The translations under genes were made by a program, and so were the position numbers. Shown in pieces: positions 43,093 through 51,536 of a DNA stretch of 64,000 bases (its first letter is position 1; each line of letters opens with the position of its first letter). The stretch is from Gammaproteobacteria bacterium (GTDB lineage Bacteria; Pseudomonadota; Gammaproteobacteria; Arenicellales; UBA868): assembly GCA_022451485.1 (NCBI GenBank), contig JAKUQS010000003.1, forward strand, positions 62,001 to 126,000, read 5' to 3'. Below the pieces are notes generated by a model. The model was not told the DNA's origin, searched no databases, and was given only the letters and a program-made list of their open reading frames with translations.

Positions 43093-44343
43093 TTAATGCA
43101 GGTTGGGCTGTGGACCCACACCCTTCTCGTCGATGATCCGGCCTGTGGAAAACCGATCCAGTCGGTAGGCTGCGTTTAAACGATGCGGCTCGCCGCGTGC
43201 CAAGGTGTAGGCAAAAACCCAACCTGATCCCGGCGTTGCCTTGAAACCCCCATAGCACCAGCCGCCATTCAGATAGAGACCGGTCACTGGCGTCAATCCG
43301 ATGATGGGACTGCCATCCATGGTCATATCCATCACACCCCCCCAGTGCCGCACCACGCGGACGCGGCCCAGACAAGGCATCATTGCCATTCCCGATTCCA
43401 TAATATGCTCAGCGGTCGGCAGATTTCCACGTTGGGCATAAGAGTTGTAACCATCCAGATCCCCACCAAACACCAGCCCCCCCTTGTCGGATTGAGAAAT
43501 ATAAAAGTGCCCAGCGCCAAAAGTTACAACCGTGTCGACCAGCGGTTTAATGCTCTCCGATACAAAGGCCTGAAGAACGTGACTCTCGATCGGTAGGCGC
43601 AACCCCGCCATTGACGCGAGGCGCGAAGAGTTGCCAGCAACTGCCAGCCCAACTTTACCCGCGCCGATAAACCCCCTGGTGGTATCGAGTCCTTCAATGG
43701 CACCATTGTTCACACGCATGCCGGTCACCTCACAGTTCTGGATAATGTCGACACCCAGTTGATCTGCGGCTCGAGCGAAACCCCACGCCACGGCGTCGTG
43801 GCGAGCGGTCCCACCGCGGGGCTGACATAAACCACCCAAAACAGGAAACCGCGCGTTATCAAAATCAAGATAGGGCAAGACCTTTTCCAGTTCGTCCCGA
43901 TCCATCAGTTTCGCATCCGCACCATGCATCAGCATCCCGTTACCACGGCGAACAAAACCGTCTCGTTGTGAATCCGAATGAAATAAATTGATGACACCAC
44001 GTTGACTCATCATCACGTTGTAGTTCAGTGATTGTTCAAGCCCTTCCCATAATTTGAGCGACCACTCGTAGAACGGCTCGTTGCCATCCAGCAGATAATT
44101 TGACCGCACGATGGTGGTATTCCGACCCGTATTGCCGCCGCCAATCCAGCCCTTTTCAAGCACCGCAACATTGCGAATACCGTGCTCACTCGCAAGGTAA
44201 AAGGCGGTCGCCAGGCCGTGGCCACCGCCGCCCACAATGACGACGTCATAAGCCGGTTTGGGCTCAGGGCTTGACCAGGTACGAGGCCATTTTCGATGAC
44301 TCGACCATGCCTGACGAAATATCTGGAGCGCGGAGTGCTTCAT
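43093..44343 (-). CDS. soxB: sarcosine oxidase beta subunit
   Basis: 416 aa, flavoprotein (FAD/FMN) that oxidises sarcosine. Seen: Rossmann DVVIVGGGGHGLATAFYLAS near residue 33; ERGWIGGG-type VLEKGWIGGGNTGRNTTIVR; covalent FMN His182 in GGTARHDAVAWGFARAADQL, at the equivalent of His173 in Corynebacterium SoxB; VMDMTMDGSPIIGLTPVTGL; NGGWCYGGFKATPGSGWVFA at the C-terminus. First gene of the operon. The promoter must lie in the 114-bp gap at 44344-44457. The presence of all four subunits in order B-D-A-G supports heterotetrameric sarcosine oxidase rather than monomeric. Confidence 0.95.
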   Translation of the reverse strand: MKHSALQIFRQAWSSHRKWPRTWSSPEPKPAYDVVIVGGGGHGLATAFYLASEHGIRNVAVLEKGWIGGGNTGRNTTIVRSNYLLDGNEPFYEWSLKLWEGLEQSLNYNVMMSQRGVINLFHSDSQRDGFVRRGNGMLMHGADAKLMDRDELEKVLPYLDFDNARFPVLGGLCQPRGGTARHDAVAWGFARAADQLGVDIIQNCEVTGMRVNNGAIEGLDTTRGFIGAGKVGLAVAGNSSRLASMAGLRLPIESHVLQAFVSESIKPLVDTVVTFGAGHFYISQSDKGGLVFGGDLDGYNSYAQRGNLPTAEHIMESGMAMMPCLGRVRVVRHWGGVMDMTMDGSPIIGLTPVTGLYLNGGWCYGGFKATPGSGWVFAYTLARGEPHRLNAAYRLDRFSTGRIIDEKGVGPQPNLH

Positions 44344-44424
44344 GCGATGTAACGCTAAGACCTTAAAGTAGTGATGCTACTTGATGTGGCTATCGACCGG
44401 AATAGCTTTCCAGCAAACTATACC

Positions 44425-44444
44425 CCGGGCACCTCTAAGCCCGG
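44425..44444 (-). terminator. possible intrinsic terminator of the ABC permease gene
   Basis: GC stem CCGGGC/GCCCGG with an 8-nt loop, 14 bp past the permease stop. On the minus strand it is followed by GGTATAGTTTGC, a poor T-tract, so the call is tentative. Confidence 0.4.
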
Positions 44445-44457
44445 ACTCCCGGCGCGG

Positions 44458-46968
44458 TTAATTTTGTATCCATTGCAATCGCGTGAGCGGTGGATTCCTT
44501 AAAACTGATCTAATCGCGAGTAGCCCAAACAGGCCAATACTCACCGCACCGCCGCCTATACCCACCAGCCAGACCGCAATTCCGGGCTGGAATGGCAGAT
44601 CAAAAACCTCCCGTGCCAGTATGTGCCCGGCCACCACAGAAAAAAAAGCGGCCAGTAAGCCGGCCATACTGCCAAGGATTAGGAATTCTAGAAGCAACCC
44701 CCACTCCAACCGTCGCCGGCCCGCACCCAGTGCGCGGAGAATTGCCATTTCCGTAAGGCGATCTTGTGCACCCGCCTGGACCGCTGCGATCAATACCGTG
44801 ATCCCCGCTAACAGGGTAAACACGAACACATATTGCACCACGAGACTGACCTGATCGATGATCTCCCGAACCTGTTCCAGGAGCATACCAACATCAAAGA
44901 CCGTCACACCAGGGAACTGACGGATCAAGTCTGCTAATACCGCCCCACGTGCCGGAGGCAATGCAAAACTGCCAATATAGGTTGTCGGTCTGTCAACGAG
45001 TAACCCTGGCGAGGCAATGACAAAAAAATTGACCTGAAAAGAGTCCCACGCCACTCGGCGTAGGCTAGTCACCGATCCACTCACCTCCTCCCCTGCAATT
45101 CGAAACGCCAATACATCACCTAAGGCAATCCCCAAAGCTTGGGCAAGCCCCTCTTCCACCGACCACTCACCCGCCCGCCCCTCGGCGGTCGAAAACCAAG
45201 ATCCCCGAGTAATGGTATTGCCCTCCGGTAACGCTTCGGCAACCGACAAGTTGAATTCCCGACTGGCAAGGCGCTGCGCGCGTGGCGTAGAAAAGGTTGC
45301 GTGATCGACCCGCCTGCCGTTGTGCTTTGTCCACCGCCCTCGCACCATCGGAAACACGCCTTGACTGGCTAGATTGGCTGTTTCCAACGCACTTTCAAAA
45401 GCCGCCCGCTGAGGCGGCTGAATATTGATCGCAAAATGGTTTGGCGCCTGCGGCGAAATGCTGGTTGACCAACTATCAAGGAGATCTACCCGAATCACCA
45501 TCAGCAACAACAGCGCCATGATACCGGCACCGAATGCACACAGCTGCAAGGTCGCTATGCCGGATCGACGACCAAGACTGGACAACACATAACGAGTCGC
45601 TGATGGTCCGAAACGAATTTTTCTGAGTCCCGCGAAGAACAGCCAACCGCTGCCCACTAAACCCAATACCAACACGATCATTACAGCCAATACCCACATC
45701 GCCAATACTCCGTCCCTTGCTTGCCAGAAAACCAATCCCGTGGTTGCGGCAATTGCCATCAAAGTCAGCGAGGCACTTGAGGTCGTCACCGCTGTGGATT
45801 CGCGTCTAATAAGACGCATCACACTCACCTTGCGCAAGGCTACGATGGGCGCGAGACCAAACCCCAAGGTCATCAACAAGCCTGAAATCAGTCCCGCCAA
45901 CACCGGCCGAACTGAAGGCGAAGGCAGTTCCACTGTGAGCGCACGGCCGGCAAAATAACCAAGCCCAGCCTGTCCAAGATAGCCAAGCACCAGACCGATC
46001 AAGGTCCCGACACAGGCCAGTAACATAAGGCCGAGCAAAACTTCCTGCAAAAGAGTCGACTGAGAAGCCCCAAGTGCACGCATCACCGCCGCCACGTCTG
46101 TCTGACGACGCGCATACAACTTCGCAGCCAAAGCAATCGCGGCACCGGCAATGATGACAGCACTGAGACTAGCAAGCCCGAGATAACTGGCAGCCCGATC
46201 CATCGCTGACTGTAGCGCCGGTCGCTCATCACCGACCCCCTCAAGCTCGATGCCTTCGCTCAAGCCTTCTGTCTGTTGACGCTTAAACCAGCGCCGATAT
46301 GTGTCCAATGCTTGCGCGCTGCCCGCCAACAACAGGCGATAGCGCACTCGACTGGCCTCTGTCACAAGGCCGGTCGCACCGAGATCCTGAAGACCAATCA
46401 AGAGACGGGGCGCTGCCAGATCAAACAAGAACTGGCCCCGATCGGGTTCACGTTTGATCACTTGCTTCAAAGTCAGATCAAGACGTCCGAGGGTAATAGT
46501 CGCACCATGAGCAAGTTGGCTTTGTGCCCAAAATCGAGCGTCACCCCAGGCGGCTCCTTCGACAGGACCTGACCGTGGAGAGTAGGGCTCGCCCGCGGGC
46601 CGATCCGCGATCGTTAAAGCCCCGCGTAGTGGATAAGCTGAGCTCACCGCTTTGACTGAAACGAGTAACGTTATGTCTTCACCAACCACGATGACACTTG
46701 GAAATTCGCGCACCTCTGCTACATCGAGACCCAAGGTTTTTGCCTTGGTGGCGTAGTCAGCTGAAATCAATGACCGCGACCGAAGCACTAGGTCGGCCGC
46801 CATGACTTCGGCTGACCGCAGGGTCATTGCCCGCCCGACTCGGTCAGTAAAGAAACCCACCGAGGTCACAGCGGTGACTGCAATCGCAACCGCAAGCACC
46901 AGAACCCGTAACTCGCTGACCTGCAACTCCCTGTGCACTCGACGCCACACCCAGTGAACACGACTCAT
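44458..46968 (-). CDS. ABC transporter permease, FtsX/LolC-like (YbbP type)
   Basis: 836 aa. Seen: one N-terminal membrane helix (RVLVLAVAIAVTAVTSVGFF), a large periplasmic domain (about 40-230), three helices, a second pair of helices around 400-440, a second periplasmic domain (about 490-690), then three C-terminal FtsX-type helices, including QYVFVFTLLAGITVLIAAVQ and DRLTEMAILRALGAGRRRLE. The ALGAS/RALGAG coupling loops occur twice (VMRALGASQSTLL in the first half). Two FtsX modules in one chain match YbbP-type permeases. Likely moves a lipophilic compound or lipoprotein across the envelope. ATGA overlap with its ATPase gene. Confidence 0.9.
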   Translation of the reverse strand: MSRVHWVWRRVHRELQVSELRVLVLAVAIAVTAVTSVGFFTDRVGRAMTLRSAEVMAADLVLRSRSLISADYATKAKTLGLDVAEVREFPSVIVVGEDITLLVSVKAVSSAYPLRGALTIADRPAGEPYSPRSGPVEGAAWGDARFWAQSQLAHGATITLGRLDLTLKQVIKREPDRGQFLFDLAAPRLLIGLQDLGATGLVTEASRVRYRLLLAGSAQALDTYRRWFKRQQTEGLSEGIELEGVGDERPALQSAMDRAASYLGLASLSAVIIAGAAIALAAKLYARRQTDVAAVMRALGASQSTLLQEVLLGLMLLACVGTLIGLVLGYLGQAGLGYFAGRALTVELPSPSVRPVLAGLISGLLMTLGFGLAPIVALRKVSVMRLIRRESTAVTTSSASLTLMAIAATTGLVFWQARDGVLAMWVLAVMIVLVLGLVGSGWLFFAGLRKIRFGPSATRYVLSSLGRRSGIATLQLCAFGAGIMALLLLMVIRVDLLDSWSTSISPQAPNHFAINIQPPQRAAFESALETANLASQGVFPMVRGRWTKHNGRRVDHATFSTPRAQRLASREFNLSVAEALPEGNTITRGSWFSTAEGRAGEWSVEEGLAQALGIALGDVLAFRIAGEEVSGSVTSLRRVAWDSFQVNFFVIASPGLLVDRPTTYIGSFALPPARGAVLADLIRQFPGVTVFDVGMLLEQVREIIDQVSLVVQYVFVFTLLAGITVLIAAVQAGAQDRLTEMAILRALGAGRRRLEWGLLLEFLILGSMAGLLAAFFSVVAGHILAREVFDLPFQPGIAVWLVGIGGGAVSIGLFGLLAIRSVLRNPPLTRLQWIQN

Positions 46969-47636
46969 GAAGAGGTCACCCAGCCATTAGACATGCGGCA
47001 AACGCGATCACACCGAGTCGCCAGCGTCTCATCATGTGTAACCAAAACCAGCGCAGTTCCCGTATCACGCCGGAGATTGAAAAGCATATCGGCGACCTGC
47101 CGACCGCTCTCTTGTTCTAGGTTTCCAGTTGGCTCATCAGCAAATAGTATTTGAGGTGAAACGGCAAATGCTCGAGCCAACCCAACCCGCTGCTGCTCTC
47201 CACCCGACAGTTGTCGCGGGAAATGACGCAGCCGATGTGCAAGGCCAACTTCATCCAGTATCTCTCTAGCCCGTGCCTCAGCTCCAACGACGCCGGCGAG
47301 TTCGAGTGCCAACAGAACGTTCTCGAGAGCTGTCAGAGAAGGCAACAGATGAAAGGACTGAAACACAAACCCCACGTTGCCAGCCCGAAGTGCTGCCTTA
47401 GCATCTTCGCTGAGCGTCCCAAGATCCTGCCCCAACAAATGCACCGACCCTCGAGTCGGCACATCAAATCCCGCCAACAGTCCGAGCAGGGTCGACTTGC
47501 CGGACCCCGATGCCCCGGTCACAGCGACCGCCTCACCGGGAATCACCTGAAAGTCCACATTATCCAGAATCGTCAGCACGCCATCAGGCGCGTTGACTTG
47601 CCGTGTTAGTTTGTTGGCAACGACAATCGGGTCCAT
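46965..47636 (-). CDS. ABC transporter ATP-binding protein (YbbA/LolD-like)
   Basis: 223 aa. Seen: Walker A VAVTGASGSGKSTLLGLLAG; Q-loop NVGFVFQSFHLLPSLTALEN; signature QLSGGEQQRVGLARAFAV; Walker B ILFADEPTGNLEQESGRQ; H-loop LVLVTHDETLATRC. FtsE/LolD subclass partner of the coupled FtsX-type permease. The start codon (CAT at 47634-47636) overlaps that of tesA on the other strand, so no intergenic space exists and its promoter must lie inside tesA. Confidence 0.95.
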   Translation of the reverse strand: MDPIVVANKLTRQVNAPDGVLTILDNVDFQVIPGEAVAVTGASGSGKSTLLGLLAGFDVPTRGSVHLLGQDLGTLSEDAKAALRAGNVGFVFQSFHLLPSLTALENVLLALELAGVVGAEARAREILDEVGLAHRLRHFPRQLSGGEQQRVGLARAFAVSPQILFADEPTGNLEQESGRQVADMLFNLRRDTGTALVLVTHDETLATRCDRVCRMSNGWVTSS

Positions 47637-48249
47637 GTCACGAATTTTCCTTTTCTTGTTGGCCGGTATTATGGCCGCCCCCAGCTATGCTGGGACGATT
47701 CTCGTCCTTGGCGACAGCCTCAGTGCTGCTTTCGGCATGGCTCCCGAACGGGGATGGGTTCATTTGTTGCGAAAACAATTGAACCCGACCGCAGGTCAAC
47801 ACCGTGTCATCAATGCCAGCATTAGCGGAGAAACCACGGCTGGCGGCGCCGCTCGGCTCAGTCGTCTATTAGAGCGCCACCGACCGACGGTCGTTATCAT
47901 TGAACTGGGCGGCAACGATGGTTTGCGCGGGGTAGCACTTCGTGACAGCCGCGCCCAGCTTGAATTTATGATCGATCTTGCACTCACACAAAATGCCGAC
48001 GTTCTTTTGCTGGGCATGCGTCTGCCGCCCAATTATGGGCCCACCTACACCTCTCGATTTGAAGCGATGTATAGCTCTCTCGCTAAAGAATACGCGATCA
48101 GGCACATTCCATTTTTTCTCGATGGCGTCGCTCAAACACCCTCATTGATGCAAATCGACCGCATCCATCCAACAGCTGATGCGCAGCCGCTACTGCTGAA
48201 AAAAGTCTGGCCCGAAATCAATGCACTGCTACAGGAGGAAATGCGATGA
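47635..48249 (+). CDS. tesA: GDSL-type arylesterase/lysophospholipase TesA
   Basis: 204 aa from ATG 47635. Periplasmic multifunctional thioesterase/protease/lysophospholipase. Seen: signal MSRIFLFLLAGIMAAPSYA then GTILVLGDSLSAAFGM with the catalytic Ser in GDSL; NASISGETTAGGAARL; oxyanion Asn in IELGGNDGLRG; and catalytic Asp and His in DRIHPTADAQ. All four SGNH blocks are present. The pairing with the ybbA/ybbP-type ABC genes matches E. coli. Its last four bases overlap the start of the ATP-grasp/phosphatase gene. Confidence 0.93.
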   Translation: MSRIFLFLLAGIMAAPSYAGTILVLGDSLSAAFGMAPERGWVHLLRKQLNPTAGQHRVINASISGETTAGGAARLSRLLERHRPTVVIIELGGNDGLRGVALRDSRAQLEFMIDLALTQNADVLLLGMRLPPNYGPTYTSRFEAMYSSLAKEYAIRHIPFFLDGVAQTPSLMQIDRIHPTADAQPLLLKKVWPEINALLQEEMR

Positions 48250-49973
48250 GCGCGTGTCGACAAGTGCTGGTACTGGATGCCGATCAGCTGTCGACACTGG
48301 CCGTGGTTCGCTCCCTCGGTCGCCATGGTTGTGCGGTAACAGCCGCAGCAGCGTCACCACACGCCATTGCTTTTCAGTCTCGATACGCTAGCCAACGTCT
48401 CATATACCCTGACCCACTGCAACAACACCGCGCGTTCCTCGAATGGTTGACAAATACTCTCACTAACCATTCTTTTGATCTCATGATTCCCGTTACTGAC
48501 CGCAGCATCGTGCCGATCCTAACAATACGCAATGCACTCGAGGCGCTTTCACCGATTGCAATAGCACCTAATCCGGTGATGGAGCAGGTCGTGTCCAAGT
48601 GTCGCATGCATTCGCTGGCGCTCGAAGCCGGGCTCGATGTACCGGAAAGTTGGATCATTAAAGCGCCTGCAGCGCTGGATGCCATTGAACCTCGAAACGG
48701 CTTTCCCCTGGTGGTGAAAGCTGAGCGCTCCCTGGCATGGCTTGACGGCTACGGACAGGCGCTTGAAACCCGCTATGTCGCGGATCGAGCCACACTGAAA
48801 GACCTCGGGGCACGTTACGCCCTTTACGGTGACGTGCTCGTTCAGTCTCGAGTCATGGGACACGGTGTCGGCCTCGGCCTTCTTGCCCGCGATGGCCTGC
48901 TGCTACATTGCTTTCAATACCGCCGGCTACATGAACTACCACTTACCGGCGGTGGCAGCGCTTATCGAGTGAGTGAAACTTTAGATCCTGTGCTGGAAGG
49001 TCAGGCGACTGAACTGGTCAGACAACTGGGTTGGCACGGTGCCATGATGTTGGAGTTTAAATACGATCCGCGTGCAAAGATGTATTGGTTTATCGAAGCC
49101 AATGGTCGATTCTGGGGCGGACTGCCGCTGGCATTGGCAGCCGGCGTTGACTTTCCAAGGCATCTGGTGAGTCTCTATCAGAATCAACCCGTTTCGCAGT
49201 CCGCCTATTCCGCCGGTGTTCGAGGGCGCAACCTAGAGCGGGATATCGACTGGACCCGATCAGCCGTGCGGCATGCTGACATTCCTATGACGCGCATCGT
49301 CTCCGATGCACTAAAACTGGTGCTGCCAAGGGAACACATCGATAGCTTTGCTGTCGATGACCCGCGGCCCTTGGTATCAGAAGTTCAACGTATCGGCTGT
49401 CGGTTGATCAGCGCCGCTCGACGCAGAAAAAGGTTATTCGCTAGCAACGCTCGAGAAAACGTTCTTCGAAAGAATCCACAGCAAATCAGGTCGTGCCTGC
49501 AGCAGGCCCGACGCCTAGTGTTGGTGTGTTCTGGCAACGTTATGCGAAGCGCATTCGCCGAGGCTTACCTGGCAAAACTATTCTCATCACAGCACGGAGG
49601 CCCTGCGATCATCTCTGCGGGTCTTGATGCGCAGCCTGGACGACCTGCAGACCCTATTGCAGGAAACATCGCCCAAAATCACAAGCTATCGCTCGAGGAC
49701 CACCGCGCCCGCGCGTTAGCGACGCTTGAATTGACTGAAAACGATGTCATTTTTGTCATGGAGCGTACCCAAGTAGCCGAGGCAACCAGACGCTATCCCG
49801 CACACGCGAGTCGAATCTACCTGCTGACGGCCCTCAATCCATCACTCCCTATTGATATTGTCGACCCCAATGGCGAGGGACCAGCGACGTGCCAAGCCAT
49901 TTTTCACCAAATCATCGACGCACTCGAACCTGTCATCGATTGCATCACCCATCAGCGCCAGCGGCTACCCTGA
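48246..49973 (+). CDS. ATP-grasp enzyme fused to a low-molecular-weight protein tyrosine phosphatase
   Basis: 575 aa, two domains. N-terminal 1-330: ATP-grasp ligase-like, with a pre-ATP-grasp Rossmann part (VLVLDADQLSTLAVVRSLGR), ATP-binding PLVVKAERSLAWLDGYGQAL, and metal/ATP residues in MMLEFKYDPRAKMYWFIEAN then GRFWGGLPLALAAGV. Linker 330-425 is basic and less conserved. C-terminal 425-575: LMW-PTP with active-site loop CSGNVMRS (Cys428, Arg434), SAGLDAQPGRPADP and a DPN motif with Asp540 as the general acid. ATP-grasp parts resemble those in carbamoylphosphate- and amino-acid-ligase families of exopolysaccharide loci. It is translationally coupled to tesA (ATGA). Function not known; a ligase controlled by or coupled to phosphotyrosine is one hypothesis. 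Confidence 0.8.
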   Translation: MSACRQVLVLDADQLSTLAVVRSLGRHGCAVTAAAASPHAIAFQSRYASQRLIYPDPLQQHRAFLEWLTNTLTNHSFDLMIPVTDRSIVPILTIRNALEALSPIAIAPNPVMEQVVSKCRMHSLALEAGLDVPESWIIKAPAALDAIEPRNGFPLVVKAERSLAWLDGYGQALETRYVADRATLKDLGARYALYGDVLVQSRVMGHGVGLGLLARDGLLLHCFQYRRLHELPLTGGGSAYRVSETLDPVLEGQATELVRQLGWHGAMMLEFKYDPRAKMYWFIEANGRFWGGLPLALAAGVDFPRHLVSLYQNQPVSQSAYSAGVRGRNLERDIDWTRSAVRHADIPMTRIVSDALKLVLPREHIDSFAVDDPRPLVSEVQRIGCRLISAARRRKRLFASNARENVLRKNPQQIRSCLQQARRLVLVCSGNVMRSAFAEAYLAKLFSSQHGGPAIISAGLDAQPGRPADPIAGNIAQNHKLSLEDHRARALATLELTENDVIFVMERTQVAEATRRYPAHASRIYLLTALNPSLPIDIVDPNGEGPATCQAIFHQIIDALEPVIDCITHQRQRLP

Positions 49974-51496
49974 CCTGGCAAACGTCGGACGCCGTCGACC
50001 ACCGCGATATCTCCTGCATAATTAAGCGTGTGCAATCCTTCAAGGTACGGCGACAAGAAAGGGTCTAACGATTTCACCTGGGTTTCCTTATAGTCAGTTA
50101 CTGTCAAGTGATCGACTCGATTCAAGACAATACCGCCCCCGTAAGTTCGACACCCATTCTGGGCCGGGCGCATCAATTGACCGTTTTTCCTAAAGAAATG
50201 ACCGGCCATGCGAGACGAGCCTAAACTCGACTTCACCGGGTTCACCGCCAACGGCTGAAACTCGGCATCCAATGAGTTGGCATGGAAAATATGCAAGTTA
50301 TTATCAATATTGGTACCCGATCGCGCTGTCGTAAACAACCACCAACGGTCGTCGTGCCATAACGGAATGGTGTCGAGTCCCGGAAAGTCAGGCAAGAGAT
50401 CCCGTTCGAAGACCCACTCGTCGGGAAACCGTGTGTTTCGATAAAGGCTAACGCGTCCGGACTCGCTTTGCTCTGGCAACATGAACCAAACCCCTTTGTG
50501 CTCAAACACCACTGGAAAAGACAAATGAAACGGTCGCTCAAGAACGACCTGCGGGGCAACAAACCCTTGCTGATCGACGTCGGTAAACACCGAAATCTGG
50601 CCGCGACCGTGATTAAGGTCCATCGACTCTACGAAAACGTACAATCGCTCATCGACCCAAACAGGAAACGGGTCAGCAATATCCATATGTAGCGGTGGCT
50701 CATGCCAATTCGCAGAATCGGGAGCAAGTGCGGCATTCAATGTCGCCACTGACCACTGTCGCCGGACATCGCGGTGGCGACGTGTGTCCTGAACTCGACG
50801 AGCCAGCATTAAAGCAACACCGAGCGTTGTTGTTTTCGCACGCTTGAGTGGCTCGAAAACCACAACAGACGATGCCCCAGGCTCAATCCCGGTCCGCTGC
50901 CAGCGAACGAGATTGTCTGCAACGAGGCCTACCACGGCCTTACCAAGATCGGCAACCGACCGTGCAGGTGAATTGAGATCGAGCCGAATACTGCGTTGAT
51001 CGATTACATGGGTGGAGTCCACGCTATGGGAAACCAGTTTGAGCATGCTGGTTGTTTGGTGGGCCATGATCCGCTCTAAGACCACACCGCGTGTAGCTGA
51101 TGACTGCACTGGACACGGGTCAAGCCGCCATAACGCACATGCAGCCGCGTGTTCCGTACTTGAATTTACCGCCAAATCGAGGATCACATTACACTCGGGC
51201 AATGCCTGTCCAGGTCGATAATGCACTAACCCGATCAGATGCGGATCTGCCACATTTTCCAGCCAATATTCCCAAGACTTTGTGCTGCTAACCGGTAGCA
51301 CATGTGCATTTCGTCGCGCGTCCCAGTTAAAGTACGCGCAAACACCCCATGCATAATGGGCAGAAGGCGAAACCCGGCTCGTGCGATCTATTGCAACAAA
51401 GGCGAGCCATTGCCGGCCGTAAAGATAATCCAGAAGATTCTCTATCCAACCCTCATTACAGTCTTCGGCAACAATCACTCCAATCTTAATCGTCAA
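49952..51496 (-). CDS. GINT1-like glycan-associated protein (GIPC transferase N-terminal domain-like)
   Basis: 514 aa from TTG 51496 (AAGGA ten bases upstream); a GTG at 51556 is open but lies inside the divergent glycosyltransferase gene. N-terminal 1-250 looks like a formyltransferase-like or unknown region. Residues about 260-500 form a beta-rich domain with DPFPVWVDERLYVFVESMDL, GRGQISVF, LSFPVVFEHKGVWFMLPEQS, SLYRNTRFPDEWVFER, and WWLFTTARSG. This resembles the N-terminal domain of plant glucosamine inositolphosphorylceramide transferase 1, a five-bladed-propeller-like module in many bacterial polysaccharide loci. Its 3' end overlaps the ATP-grasp/phosphatase gene end by 22 bp. Catalytic activity is unknown. 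Confidence 0.7.
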   Translation of the reverse strand: MTIKIGVIVAEDCNEGWIENLLDYLYGRQWLAFVAIDRTSRVSPSAHYAWGVCAYFNWDARRNAHVLPVSSTKSWEYWLENVADPHLIGLVHYRPGQALPECNVILDLAVNSSTEHAAACALWRLDPCPVQSSATRGVVLERIMAHQTTSMLKLVSHSVDSTHVIDQRSIRLDLNSPARSVADLGKAVVGLVADNLVRWQRTGIEPGASSVVVFEPLKRAKTTTLGVALMLARRVQDTRRHRDVRRQWSVATLNAALAPDSANWHEPPLHMDIADPFPVWVDERLYVFVESMDLNHGRGQISVFTDVDQQGFVAPQVVLERPFHLSFPVVFEHKGVWFMLPEQSESGRVSLYRNTRFPDEWVFERDLLPDFPGLDTIPLWHDDRWWLFTTARSGTNIDNNLHIFHANSLDAEFQPLAVNPVKSSLGSSRMAGHFFRKNGQLMRPAQNGCRTYGGGIVLNRVDHLTVTDYKETQVKSLDPFLSPYLEGLHTLNYAGDIAVVDGVRRLPGQGSRWR

Positions 51497-51536
51497 ATTG
51501 TGCCAATCCTTTGCCTTAAGTTGATTGAAAACACCG

